Source: Maritimibacter sp. HL-12 (lineage in GTDB: Bacteria; Pseudomonadota; Alphaproteobacteria; Rhodobacterales; Rhodobacteraceae). From it: a stretch of DNA of 64,000 nucleotides. Where the stretch lies: NCBI RefSeq assembly GCF_900177545.1, contig NZ_FXBQ01000001.1, forward strand, positions 2,350,122 to 2,414,121, read 5' to 3'. Below the pieces are notes generated by a model. The model searched no databases. It saw only the letters and a list, made by a program, of their open reading frames with translations, and was not told the DNA's origin. Below are positions 53,001 through 61,957 of the stretch, piece after piece. A program made the position numbers and the translations under genes. Numbering within the stretch: the stretch's first letter is position 1; each line of letters opens with the position of its first letter.

Positions 53001-53493
53001 GGAGGCGGCGCTCCGGCACCTCGAGTTGAGCCTGGGACATCGGCTTGCCGAGGAGGCGATCCGGCGCTACCGCGATGAACATCGCAGCGCGATGATGCAG
53101 GCCACCGAAGCCGCCTTCGCAGAACTGACCAACGGCGCCTATTCCCACCTGCAGACACAGCTGGACGGCGCTTCGGAAACACTGTTGGCACTGGATGCGA
53201 GCGGTATGGCCAAGCAGGCGCAGGACATGTCGAAGGGCACGCGGTTCCAGCTCTATCTCGCCCTGCGCGCCGCCGCCTACGAGCAGCTAACCGATCAGGG
53301 AACATCCCTGCCGTTCTTCTGCGACGATATTTTCGAAACCTTCGACGAAGACCGGACGCGCTCCGCCTGCCGGGTCATGGAACGGATCGGCCGGCGGGGG
53401 CAGGCGATCTACCTCACCCATCACCAGCATGTCGTCGATATCGCCCGTGAGGTTTGCGGAGGAGGTGTGCAGATCCATCGGATCGAGGCGTAG
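50041..53493 (+). CDS. SbcC/YhaN-like SMC-type ATPase
   Basis: A 1150-aa ABC/SMC-like ATPase. Walker A VGPNEAGKTTTMEG is near the N-terminus; long coiled-coil stretches follow (residues about 190-950); the signature MSKGTRFQLYLALR and Walker B LPFFCDDIFETFDEDR lie near the C-terminus, with the D-loop and LTHHQHVV. Together with the YhaO-like protein it should form a DNA-end processing or sensing complex in repair or phage defence. No zinc-hook CxxC was noted. Confidence 0.92.
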   Translation: MMRLRQLNLELFGGFTGQTFDFGPGRGDGASDFHIIVGPNEAGKTTTMEGYLRLLYGFPHREPYDFLHQRKNLRVSGLLNIDGTETEFTRLPTRDPSLRDAHGTELPDSAMQAHLIGLSEEDYRNLLCLDDLTIEKGGEEIARAKGDIGRLLFSAAAGISELSDVLDRVREEADDLFRKRSSKTRFARLKREYSEVDRQIRELDVSATQYRKLKQASDTAHEEEDRVSESRKASFEARAQLEARGNALPLLAEIDELDAKLTPFRDWPAHLDIDPEALVKMLIDQAKAQNSERALVEEIDAMRETLAGIERHPEHLTLERELEDLDSLRSRYATAEVDLDKRRGALSRIVEDMRQVITRDLGASGDVDLGQLVLSPATLSALGQAREGMRDAERQVERERAEVTELEDRIAAADAALSKLETDAPSVVELEEVFERFDVDALSQRHAAATGAVKTARRQALAALDALAIKGDRFDAVPRCPLTLEEAEALLSQAQEIAIQHDAAVHARDESQAVIAERTARIARIRAMDGLIDDAEAHRLRTGRDELWSAHKARLSDETAARFEDAMSRLDSAMDLRLSEAANLGTLRQYEQDLAALEARAEVGETKIEALAGNRQEALDSLSNAARQAGIVAPVTPEAFVVWLRKLETAIQAEAGLRRLQDEHCDVFEQAERLRDLLSKHVHRDASDFDGLVAKGKSILAAQRAHEEKRRAAQARLEDLRGDRDTRTARLDDLADKAADARRDWSELVARALPGELDAKLLEGSLQPLHALREQEKECAGLERQISGMEADQSQFCEKMRELGERVGATVSDKPLADHDALVALAAAARADEDRSRELSARIAEREEVLAETRKTLGEIGLAVSEMARLFPDGVETGSLEALRQAVSTASQVIDDRTRRAQRERELLVALDLTDLEDARAALEGATQADLRAQLDEVGADLESVETLYKSAIEARTAADAELRAICGDSEVALLVERKTTLELEMQEAALRHLELSLGHRLAEEAIRRYRDEHRSAMMQATEAAFAELTNGAYSHLQTQLDGASETLLALDASGMAKQAQDMSKGTRFQLYLALRAAAYEQLTDQGTSLPFFCDDIFETFDEDRTRSACRVMERIGRRGQAIYLTHHQHVVDIAREVCGGGVQIHRIEA

Positions 53494-53543
53494 GGCAGGG
53501 CTTTCCTCAATTGAATCTTCCAAGCATTTCCAAGGAGAGAGCA

Positions 53544-54404
53544 TTGAACCAATACAGCACGTTCCAGTTTGAGGGCGCACGCGAAGACGCATCGGAGTAT
53601 CTGAAGGAGATTTCCGGCAGGTTCTATGTCTACGTCTTGTTCCGACCGAATGGTGTGCCCTTCTACGTCGGGAAAGGGTTGGGTCGTCGTGCCCTGGAAC
53701 ACGAACTCGAGGCCCTGCGTGAGCATCCGGTCGGTGAAGCCAATCCCTATAAGTGCAACGTCATCCGCAAGATTGTTGGGGGCGGGGAGCAGGTGGTCTA
53801 TCGGATCGATAGTCACTATTCTTCCGAACGGGAGCGCGAATGCCTTCAACGTGAAGCGGAGCTCATCGAGACCTTTGGGCGGTTGCACGAAGGTGGACCG
53901 CTGACCAACCTCGCCGGCGGCATGGGGGCGACGTCAGGCGCTGCTCCCGCGAGCCTCGAGAAACACTCGGCGACTTTGAGTGGGGCACCAGAAAACAATC
54001 CCGAACGCGCCACGCTCAATTCCTTTCTCCAAAGCATCGGACCGGTAGCCAGCGTGCCGATCAAGCCGGTCGCGCAGATCAGTAGGATTCTTCCGACCCT
54101 ACCGCATCCCAAGCCGCGCTCGCCGACGCAGCGTTGTGCCTTCGCGTTGATCGCCAGTGCGGTGGCGCATGGGCTGACAATTGAGCCGGGCGTGCGGATC
54201 CCGCGGACATTCGTCTATACCGGGGTCGAGGGCATCATCGAAAATGGCGTAGCGCGGGACCTCGTCAAGGCAGGCATGGCTGAGCTCATCTTTTCGGATG
54301 ATCCGCGCGACGAACAATTTGAACTTAGCGAAAGACAATGCCGCCTACTCGTTGACCTGGTCGGGCGCGCGCATCTGAATGCCCGGGGGCTTCTCGCGGA
54401 CTGA
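53544..54404 (+). CDS. GIY-YIG nuclease family protein
   Basis: A 286-aa protein with an N-terminal GIY-YIG-type nuclease: FYVYVLFRPNGVPFYVGKG, then HELEALREHPVGEANPYKCNV, and a late Glu in REAELIETFGR. The C-terminal half has an unassigned domain. TTG at 53544 follows AAGGAGAG. It lies 50 bases after the ATPase gene and may belong to the same unit. It converges with the HEPN gene, eight bases away. Confidence 0.85.
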   Translation: MNQYSTFQFEGAREDASEYLKEISGRFYVYVLFRPNGVPFYVGKGLGRRALEHELEALREHPVGEANPYKCNVIRKIVGGGEQVVYRIDSHYSSERERECLQREAELIETFGRLHEGGPLTNLAGGMGATSGAAPASLEKHSATLSGAPENNPERATLNSFLQSIGPVASVPIKPVAQISRILPTLPHPKPRSPTQRCAFALIASAVAHGLTIEPGVRIPRTFVYTGVEGIIENGVARDLVKAGMAELIFSDDPRDEQFELSERQCRLLVDLVGRAHLNARGLLAD

Positions 54405-54412
54405 CTGCGAGC

Positions 54413-55078
54413 CTAGTCAACAACCGGATAGAACGGCTTCCCCCAATCCTGGCCCGGGTTGTCCATCATCAGATCGACAAATACTGGCAGCAGAAAAGCA
54501 AGAATGCCCGCACCATCACGCACTTGCGCCCGGTTGATGCCGCTGTTCCATGTCGCGCCGCCGTGGATCAATTGATTGCGCAAGACATAGAGCCGGTCAA
54601 AGACGAAGCTCAGGACGCGAGGAGTGTCGCGGCCCTGAAAGGCCAGCGCAAAACTGCGGGCCGAAGCCTTGAAACGGTCGTCCCAATCTTCGTATCCATC
54701 AACTCCATTGTGGTATTGCCAAAAGGGACTGAAAACAAAGCGGTTCTGGAGGAGCATCCGCACCGGGCCTTGGAACCGTTGCCATAGCGCGTTGTAGATC
54801 CTCTGCCCCTCGTCCAAGGCGACCAGTTTTTCAAAATAGTCGAGAAACGCGGCACGCTCACCAAGTGCCATCTCCTGTATCTCGCATTCGTCCGCATAGG
54901 CCGCATTGAAGGCGATCCAGAGGAAGATGAAGCGTGCATCGTGATCGTCGCCGCACGCCTCGGCTCGACCGATCCAGCTGATGGAGCGGTGAACGCGAAG
55001 CCCCATCGTCTCGGGGAAGCCATCTCGAATGGCGCGCTGTTTGTTTTTCAGCTTGGCGAAGTCGAGAGCATCATTCAT
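54413..55078 (-). CDS. HEPN domain protein
   Basis: A 221-aa helical protein with a HEPN fold. The key motif is RNQLIHGGATW, R-x4-H as in HEPN ribonucleases, in a helix after VLSFVFDRLYVL. The N-terminal helices include FIFLWIAFNAAYADE, also usual. HEPN proteins often act as RNases in toxin and defence systems. It lies 25 bases after the WYL regulator stop, suggesting co-expression and control by it. The ATG at 55078 has AGAAGGG upstream. Confidence 0.82.
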   Translation of the reverse strand: MNDALDFAKLKNKQRAIRDGFPETMGLRVHRSISWIGRAEACGDDHDARFIFLWIAFNAAYADECEIQEMALGERAAFLDYFEKLVALDEGQRIYNALWQRFQGPVRMLLQNRFVFSPFWQYHNGVDGYEDWDDRFKASARSFALAFQGRDTPRVLSFVFDRLYVLRNQLIHGGATWNSGINRAQVRDGAGILAFLLPVFVDLMMDNPGQDWGKPFYPVVD

Positions 55079-55103
55079 CCGTAATTCCCTTCTTGAAACC
55101 TGG

Positions 55104-56087
55104 TCACGGCAGCGCATCGAAATCCGACCGCTGATAGCCCGCGACCAGTGTGCGCAACCCTTCCGGTGCCACAACCTCGACCTTGTCTCCCCACTGATAG
55201 AGATGCCAGGCCATCTCGAGCCATCCGGCCGCATTGAACCGGACGATCAGGCTTCCGTCATCCTGTGGCTCCAGCACCTGCGTTGGGTGAAAACGGAATT
55301 CGGCGGCACGCTCAGCGGCCCCAGGCGCGAAGCGCCAGATCACCTCGCCGTATTGTGCCGGGTCCTGATAGACGCCGAAGGCCTGGGCGGCATAATCCTC
55401 CAGAGTGAATCCCGGCGCGAAGGCAAAGCTTTCGTCCAGCACCTCGGCGGCATGAATCCGGTCCATGCGGAAGTTCAGGATCGTCTCGCTGCGCGATGGT
55501 TGCCGCGCCACAAGGTAGCTGCGGTGGCCCAGCAGCAGGCCGTGCGGTTCGATCACCCGAGGCGCGGCATCCACAGGTCCGTAGATGACGCGCAGCCGAA
55601 ACGGGCCTCGCAGCGCCTCCATGACTGCATCCGTCACGTTGGGTTGCAGGGCGACGGTCGGACCGGGACGCATGATCTGGCCGAGACCAGCCAGTACCGC
55701 CTCGGCATCGGTCTCGGACCTCGTTGCGTCCCGTGGTTTCAGCCGTGCTAGCAGCCCGTCGCGCAGATCTTCAAGTGCGCGGGCATGGCGCAGTCGCGCT
55801 TGTTCGCGGGCGGTGCGGGCTGCGATTTCCAGGGCTTCGATGGTTGTTTCCTGTCGCGGCTGCAGCCGCTCGGGCGGGGGCGCATCCAGCCGCCAGTACC
55901 GACGGCGATCCTCGGCGTCCATGGTGGTGACATTGGCGAAGGTGGCGTCCAACGCCTCGGTCATCCGTTGCGCCGTCCGGTGCGACACGCCGAACTCGGT
56001 GCAGATGTCCTCAAGGCTGACGCCGCCGCGCCGGGAAGCGGCCATCTGGGCGAGACGGAGCAGATCCTGGGCCTTGGAGAAAGACAT
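55104..56087 (-). CDS. WYL domain transcriptional regulator
   Basis: A 327-aa regulator. An N-terminal winged helix (LLRLAQMAASRRGGVSLEDICTEF, SHRTAQRMTEAL), a WYL domain in the middle (VIYGPVDAAPRVIEPHGLLLGHRSYLVARQ) and a C-terminal WCX-like part. WYL regulators commonly control defence islands and bind nucleic-acid or nucleotide ligands. It diverges from the nuclease-helicase operon with 105 bases between; TTGACA/TTGACC copies lie in that gap, so it may control both directions. Confidence 0.92.
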   Translation of the reverse strand: MSFSKAQDLLRLAQMAASRRGGVSLEDICTEFGVSHRTAQRMTEALDATFANVTTMDAEDRRRYWRLDAPPPERLQPRQETTIEALEIAARTAREQARLRHARALEDLRDGLLARLKPRDATRSETDAEAVLAGLGQIMRPGPTVALQPNVTDAVMEALRGPFRLRVIYGPVDAAPRVIEPHGLLLGHRSYLVARQPSRSETILNFRMDRIHAAEVLDESFAFAPGFTLEDYAAQAFGVYQDPAQYGEVIWRFAPGAAERAAEFRFHPTQVLEPQDDGSLIVRFNAAGWLEMAWHLYQWGDKVEVVAPEGLRTLVAGYQRSDFDALP

Positions 56088-56192
56088 TTGACCTCTATGC
56101 CAGAAATTGACACCATCATAAGCTATTGATCAACTTGCGGTCTGTCGAGGCGATTCCCTCGGGGGTCAAGTGTCGCAAGTATTGGAGCATTA

Positions 56193-59100
56193 ATGAGGGA
56201 CCTCGACGGCCGTATCTTTCTGTCCGCCTCGGATCTCATGCGCTTCATGGGATGCGCGCACGCGACCACCCTTGACCTAGCACGGATGCGCGGCACCGGA
56301 CCGGAGCCACGCGAAGACAGCGAGGACGCGGCGCTTCTGCAGAAGCAGGGTGACGCCCACGAGGCCGCCCACCTGGCCGGGCTCACCGCGGCGGGCCACA
56401 ATGTGGTGGAGATCGCAAGGGGCCACCTTGCCAGCGACGCCGAGAGCACCCGCGAAGCTCTGGCCGCTGGCCCGGACGTGGTGTTTCAGGGCGCATTCCT
56501 GTCGGGCAACTGGGGCGGCTGGTCGGATTTCCTCGAGCGCGTCGAGCGACCCTCCGAGCTTGGACCGTTCAGTTACGAGGTGACCGATACCAAACTCAAG
56601 CGTCGGTCACACCCGAAGCACGTCCTGCAACTTGTGCTCTATTCCGATCTGCTGACCGAGGTTCAGGGCGCGGCGCCCGAATTTGCCCATGTCGAATTGG
56701 GGGACGGCACCCGCGCGACCCTTCGGCTATCAGACTACGCCGCCTACGCCCGAATGGCTCGGGCGCGGCTCGAGGGGTTCGTGGCCGATCCGTCGCCAAC
56801 CCGTCCGATCCCCTGCGCGGACTGTGGTCTTTGCCGCTGGGGCGACCATTGCGCCGATATCTGGCAGGCCGAGGACAGCCTGTTCAATGTCGCCAACGTC
56901 AGCCGTGGACAGGTGAAGAAGCTGGAAGCAGCTGGCATCCAGACCATGGAAGCTCTCGCCGGTCTCGATCATCCGATCCGCGGCATGGCGGAAAACACAC
57001 GCCTCCGGCTGGTGACTCAGGCCCGCCTGCAACACGCCCGCAAGACCGGCATGCCTGCGTTCGAACTGCGCGCACCGGAACCCGGCAAAGGGTTCGATCT
57101 GCTGCCTGAGCCGAAGGCAGGCGATCTGTTCTATGACATCGAAGGCGATCCGCATTTCGAGGGCGGCCTGGAGTACCTCCACGGCGTCTGGTTCGGTGGC
57201 CAGTTCCGGGCGTTCTGGGCGCATGACCATGCCGCCGAAGCGCGTGCGCTCGCTGAGCTGCTGGAGTTCTTCCGTGCGCGTCTTAAGGCTTATCCGGACG
57301 CGCGTATCTATCACTATGCGCCCTACGAGATCACCGCCCTGCGCCGACTGACCACGACGTACGGGATCGGCGAGGCTTTCCTCGATCGGCTTCTGCGCGA
57401 GCGGCGGTTCGTGGATCTGTTCGCCGTCGTGCGCGGGGGGCTGATCGGCTCTGAGCCCAATTACTCCATCAAGTCGATGGAGGCCTTCTATGGCCTCAAG
57501 CGTGATGGGGAGGTGAAGACGGCGGGCGGCTCGGTCGTCGCCTATGAGCGTTGGCGCGAGACTGGCGAGCAGCAGATCCTTGACGAGATCGAGGACTACA
57601 ACCGCGTCGATTGCGTTTCGACCGAGGAGCTGAGGGATTGGCTTGTCGGCATTCGACCCAGCGGCCCCTGGCCGTCGCTCGGTCAGGATGCGGGCATGAA
57701 GGAGGCGGAGGAGGACGCCGACACGCAAGAACTGCGTTCGGCTTTGGCAGCCTCCGACCTGCCCGAGGACCGGCAGGAGGTGCTGTTCAACCTCGGCCTC
57801 TTCCACAAGCGCGAAGCGAAGCCCGCGCAATGGGCGGTGTTCGACAGCGCTGGCAAGGACGAGGACGATCTGATCGACGATCTCGACGCGCTTGCCGGGC
57901 TCGAGGCCGTGGGCGCGGCTGAGCCCGTGAAACGCTCGATGGCGCGCACCTATCGCTTCCCGCCGCAGGAGACGAAATTGCGGGGTGGCAGGTCGGCGAC
58001 GGTGCCCGTCCATGACGGGCCGCCCGCCACGATCAGCATCGCCGCTTTGGACCGGACCGCACGTGAGATCACTCTCAAAGCCGGGGCAGCGAAGGCGCAT
58101 CTTCTCTCAGACCGCCTGACGCTCCACCCTGACTGGCCGCTCAACACCGGTGTCATCGCCGCCGCGCTTCGCGATGTGATTGCCGATCAATGCGGGCCGC
58201 GCCGATTCACGGCCGTCGACGATCTGTTGTACCGCGCGGCGCCGCGCCTGACGACCGGCGCGAAGCCTGACCTGCTGGATGGCGCTGATCCGGTCGCGGG
58301 CGCGATTGCGGCCGTGGGCGCGATGGACGGCACCGTGCTGCCAATCCAGGGGCCGCCAGGCACCGGCAAGACCTATGTCACCGCGCGCGCGATCCTGTCT
58401 CTGGTGCGCAAGGGGCACCGCGTCGGCGTCGCATCGAACAGCCACGAGGCCATCCGGAATGTGCTGATGGGCTGTCTCGCCGCGCTGGAAGACGACGATC
58501 CGGACATCACTCTGGAAGACGCCGAACTGGCCCACAAGGTGAGTGGTGACGAGGATGGCTATCCCGAAGGCTTCATCGGCATCACGCGGGCCATGTCCAA
58601 CGACGACCCTGCGTTGACGGAGGCCCATGTCGTTGGGGGCACCGCATTCTTCTTCTCGCGCCCGGAGTTCGAGCAGACCCTAGACTGGCTCTTCGTCGAC
58701 GAGGCAGGACAGGTCGGCCTCGCCAACATGGTCGCCATGGGGCGCGCCGCGCGGAACATCGTGCTGGTCGGCGACCCGCGCCAGTTGCCGCAGGTGATCC
58801 AGGGGGCGCATCCGGACCCCGCGAACCTCTCCTGCCTCGACTGGATGCTGGGCGATAACGCGACGGTGCCGCCGGACCGTGGCATCTTCCTGCCTGTCTC
58901 GCGCCGGATGCATCCAGACGTCTGCCGTTTCATTTCCGACCAAGTCTACGAGGGTCGGCTGACCAGCCACCCCGACACCGCGCGCCAGGCCGTGGCCGTG
59001 ACCGCGTTTCCCCCGGCGGGTGCGTTCTGGGTGCCGGTCCCGCATGAGGGCAATGCCCAGATCGCGCCAGAGGAAGTCGCGGCCATCCATTCTGCCGCTC

Positions 59101-59486
59101 GTGAACTGCTGACGGGCGCATGGACGGAGAAGGACGGCACGACGCGTCCCATGCGTCAGTCCGACATCATAGTGGTCGCGCCCTACAACGCACAGGTGAA
59201 CGCCCTGCGCGGGGCGCTGCCCGAGGGCATTCGCGTCGGCACCGTGGACAAGTTCCAGGGACAGGAAGCGCCCGTCTGCCTGGTCTCGATGACAGCGTCA
59301 TCGGCCGAGGAAACGCCGCGCGGCATGGACTTCCTGTTTTCCCTCAACCGGATCAACGTGGCTGTTTCGCGCGCCAAGGGGCTGGCGCTGGTCTTCGGCG
59401 CGCCGCGTCTTCGCGAGGCGAAATGCGAAACGGTGGAACAATTGCAGCTGGTCAATACGCTTTGCGCCTTGGAGGCTTGGAAATGA
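56193..59486 (+). CDS. TM0106-type nuclease fused to SF1 helicase
   Basis: A 1097-aa protein in three parts. The N-terminal 270 residues are a Cas4/RecB-like nuclease: FMGCAHATTL, YEVTDTKLKR (D-x-K of the active site) and CADCGLCRWGDHC cysteines. Residues about 300-490 form an RNase H-like domain (FYDIEGDP, D315 and E317; later YNRVDCVSTEEL). The C-terminus is an SF1 helicase like Dna2/Upf1: Walker A GPPGTGKT (720-727), DEAG box (836-839), GDPRQLPQV, VDKFQGQE. It is coupled by ATGA to the McrB gene, so acts with it. Confidence 0.92.
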   Translation: MRDLDGRIFLSASDLMRFMGCAHATTLDLARMRGTGPEPREDSEDAALLQKQGDAHEAAHLAGLTAAGHNVVEIARGHLASDAESTREALAAGPDVVFQGAFLSGNWGGWSDFLERVERPSELGPFSYEVTDTKLKRRSHPKHVLQLVLYSDLLTEVQGAAPEFAHVELGDGTRATLRLSDYAAYARMARARLEGFVADPSPTRPIPCADCGLCRWGDHCADIWQAEDSLFNVANVSRGQVKKLEAAGIQTMEALAGLDHPIRGMAENTRLRLVTQARLQHARKTGMPAFELRAPEPGKGFDLLPEPKAGDLFYDIEGDPHFEGGLEYLHGVWFGGQFRAFWAHDHAAEARALAELLEFFRARLKAYPDARIYHYAPYEITALRRLTTTYGIGEAFLDRLLRERRFVDLFAVVRGGLIGSEPNYSIKSMEAFYGLKRDGEVKTAGGSVVAYERWRETGEQQILDEIEDYNRVDCVSTEELRDWLVGIRPSGPWPSLGQDAGMKEAEEDADTQELRSALAASDLPEDRQEVLFNLGLFHKREAKPAQWAVFDSAGKDEDDLIDDLDALAGLEAVGAAEPVKRSMARTYRFPPQETKLRGGRSATVPVHDGPPATISIAALDRTAREITLKAGAAKAHLLSDRLTLHPDWPLNTGVIAAALRDVIADQCGPRRFTAVDDLLYRAAPRLTTGAKPDLLDGADPVAGAIAAVGAMDGTVLPIQGPPGTGKTYVTARAILSLVRKGHRVGVASNSHEAIRNVLMGCLAALEDDDPDITLEDAELAHKVSGDEDGYPEGFIGITRAMSNDDPALTEAHVVGGTAFFFSRPEFEQTLDWLFVDEAGQVGLANMVAMGRAARNIVLVGDPRQLPQVIQGAHPDPANLSCLDWMLGDNATVPPDRGIFLPVSRRMHPDVCRFISDQVYEGRLTSHPDTARQAVAVTAFPPAGAFWVPVPHEGNAQIAPEEVAAIHSAARELLTGAWTEKDGTTRPMRQSDIIVVAPYNAQVNALRGALPEGIRVGTVDKFQGQEAPVCLVSMTASSAEETPRGMDFLFSLNRINVAVSRAKGLALVFGAPRLREAKCETVEQLQLVNTLCALEAWK

Positions 59487-61957
59487 GCAACCTTACCGAA
59501 AGGCGTCGCATAGTATTTCGCCACGCCAACGGAGAACTCTATGCGGTATCGCGAAATGGCGGTCAAAAGCATCCGGGATACTTGTTCTTACCGCGGGGAG
59601 CGCCCCTATCGGACGACAACATTGTTGGCACCGAGGATTTGTCTGAGTTAGCACGCGCGGCGTTGCATGATGAGTGTGCTGTTCGCTGTAAGAACTTGTC
59701 TAGTGGAGCGCAGCACTACCTGAAATTCAGGGAAGATGAACTCAGCAGTTATGAAATCGGATCCGAGATCGCTGTAGTCTTGGGGATTCCAGAGAAGGGG
59801 AGTGTAGGCGAGAAGAAAACCTCGTTGTCGCGTCAAACAATTGAAGCGGCGATGGATGCCTACGATAGCTACCGCACGAACGGGGCGCATAGCGAAATCT
59901 TCGATGCCTTTGACGCGCCGCGCGACTATTGGGTGCGCTCAACGCGTGAGCGTCGAAATCGTGTCTACCCGACCAAGCCCCTTATTGGCTTCATCCTGAA
60001 CAAGACAGAACTGAACGGAGGCTGGGGGCAAAAAGCTGATGCAGCCGCGCGGCTACACAATTCGGGCTTCATCATTGTGGACCAAGATGACAAGCCTGTC
60101 CCTCAGCCTGAACGCTACACTCACCTCATACGCGACGCAGACCGCATACGGCTTTGCGCGCTGAATTACTTCATTGGACCGGCACGAGAGCGCGATGATT
60201 CCGAGGTAGCTATTCGCGCCAGCCAAGTTGCCGCTGCCATGGGGCTGCAAGACGCATTTCCAAACATCTGCCAAGCCCTCGGCGGCGAGAAGTTTCAGCA
60301 GTTGGCCCAAGTGCCACCGCCAACTCATACCGAGCCGAACCCCAGTAGTTCGACCATCTTCACCTACAAGCTCGCATCGCAAGCGGAGGCGGCCACCGTG
60401 ACTGAAGAAACTACAACGCCTACGCGTTCGGCGACCAACCTAATCCTTTACGGGCCACCCGGGACGGGCAAGACCTACCGCACCGCATGGGAGGCGGTAC
60501 GGCTTTGTCTGGGCGAGCAGGTCGCAGCGGCGCTTCAGGGCGGCGAGAGGCGTGATGCGCTGATGGCCGAATATCGGCGCTTGGTAAGTGAGGGACGGAT
60601 CGAGTTCGTGACCTTCCACCAGTCCATGTCTTACGAGGAATTCGTCGAAGGCCTACGGCCAAGTACCGGTGACGATGCTGGCGAGGGGCCAGAGGAAGTG
60701 GAAGTAAGCATTGGTTTCCGTCTCAAACCCTACGACGGCGTGTTCAAGCGCGTCAGTGAGCGCGCGAGACTTGATCAGCCGGACGGTGGCTCGTCAGCAC
60801 GGCTTGACCGTTCAGCCCGTGTATTCAAGGTTGCGCTAGGAAGACGGCAAGTCGAAGACGAACGAATTCGCTTCGGCCTCGATAATGGGTTGATCCATGT
60901 GGGCTGGGGCGGGGACATTGACTGGTCAGACGAGCGTTTCGACGATTTTAACGAAATATTCTCGGAATGGAAAACGAAAAAGGACTCAGAGGCGACTGGC
61001 CACGATGGGAACATCGTAATCACCTTCTCGTTCAGAGCCGACATGCAGGTTGGGGATTATGTGATTGTGTCAGATGGACGCGACCGGATCCAGGCATTTG
61101 GAAGAGTAACCGGCGACTACTTTTATGATCCCGAAGCCACATTCCATCCACACCGCCGTCATGTGGAGTGGCTTTGGCGCGACGACGCCGGAACCGAACG
61201 AAGCCGCTTCTACGCAAACGGCTTCAGGCGCCATTCGGTTTATAAGCTAAACCAATCGCTTGTGGACTGGGACGCGCTGGAAGCAATTGTTTTCGGTGAG
61301 GACACACCTCTCGCAAGCCAGTCAGCACGGGACCATGTCTTGATCATCGACGAGGTCAACCGAGCAAACATCTCAAAGGTCTTTGGTGAACTGATCACGC
61401 TTTTGGAACCCGACAAGCGGTTGGGTATGCCAAACGAGATCCGCCTCGTGCTACCCTACTCGAAGAAGTCCTTCGCTGTACCGGCGAACCTCCACATCAT
61501 CGGAACGATGAACACGGCCGATCGGTCTATTGCGCTCTTGGACACGGCATTGCGCCGCCGCTTCACGTTCCGCGAACTGATGCCGAACCCGCTGGTACTT
61601 CCAACGGATGTGGGCGGGATCGATCTGCAGAAGCTCCTGACCACGATGAACGACAGGATCGAGTATCTCTTCGATCGCGAGCATCAGATCGGGCACGCCT
61701 ATTTTACTGGCTGCGCAACCCGTGGCGATGTCGAGGAGGTGATGCGTCACAAAGTAATCCCGCTGCTGGCGGAGTATTTCTACGAGGACTGGTCCAAAGT
61801 TGCAGCCGTCCTTGGTGAAACCGGGCAAGGCCAGGCGCGGTTCCTGGAAGCACGGAGACTTACCGTTCCTGAGGGTATTGCCGAGGACGACTTCTCCGGT
61901 GAGAAGCTGCGCTGGCGCGTCAAGGACCAGTTCGATTTCTCGGAGTTCGAGGTCTGA
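59483..61957 (+). CDS. mcrB: McrB-like AAA+ GTPase with inserted EVE-like domain
   Basis: An 824-aa McrB-type motor subunit. An unassigned N-terminal domain (about 1-310) precedes Walker A GPPGTGKT (324-331). A PUA/EVE-like insertion spans about 445-600 (IHVGWGGDIDWS, MQVGDYVIVSDGRDRIQAFG, then HRRHVEWLWR). Walker B is LIIDEVNRA (D623, E624), followed by the McrB signature MNTADRSIALLDTALRRRF (from 676). It should translocate or sense modified DNA for McrC; EVE-like domains bind modified bases. TGATG couples it to mcrC. Start is set by ATGA overlap. Confidence 0.92.
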   Translation: MSNLTERRRIVFRHANGELYAVSRNGGQKHPGYLFLPRGAPLSDDNIVGTEDLSELARAALHDECAVRCKNLSSGAQHYLKFREDELSSYEIGSEIAVVLGIPEKGSVGEKKTSLSRQTIEAAMDAYDSYRTNGAHSEIFDAFDAPRDYWVRSTRERRNRVYPTKPLIGFILNKTELNGGWGQKADAAARLHNSGFIIVDQDDKPVPQPERYTHLIRDADRIRLCALNYFIGPARERDDSEVAIRASQVAAAMGLQDAFPNICQALGGEKFQQLAQVPPPTHTEPNPSSSTIFTYKLASQAEAATVTEETTTPTRSATNLILYGPPGTGKTYRTAWEAVRLCLGEQVAAALQGGERRDALMAEYRRLVSEGRIEFVTFHQSMSYEEFVEGLRPSTGDDAGEGPEEVEVSIGFRLKPYDGVFKRVSERARLDQPDGGSSARLDRSARVFKVALGRRQVEDERIRFGLDNGLIHVGWGGDIDWSDERFDDFNEIFSEWKTKKDSEATGHDGNIVITFSFRADMQVGDYVIVSDGRDRIQAFGRVTGDYFYDPEATFHPHRRHVEWLWRDDAGTERSRFYANGFRRHSVYKLNQSLVDWDALEAIVFGEDTPLASQSARDHVLIIDEVNRANISKVFGELITLLEPDKRLGMPNEIRLVLPYSKKSFAVPANLHIIGTMNTADRSIALLDTALRRRFTFRELMPNPLVLPTDVGGIDLQKLLTTMNDRIEYLFDREHQIGHAYFTGCATRGDVEEVMRHKVIPLLAEYFYEDWSKVAAVLGETGQGQARFLEARRLTVPEGIAEDDFSGEKLRWRVKDQFDFSEFEV

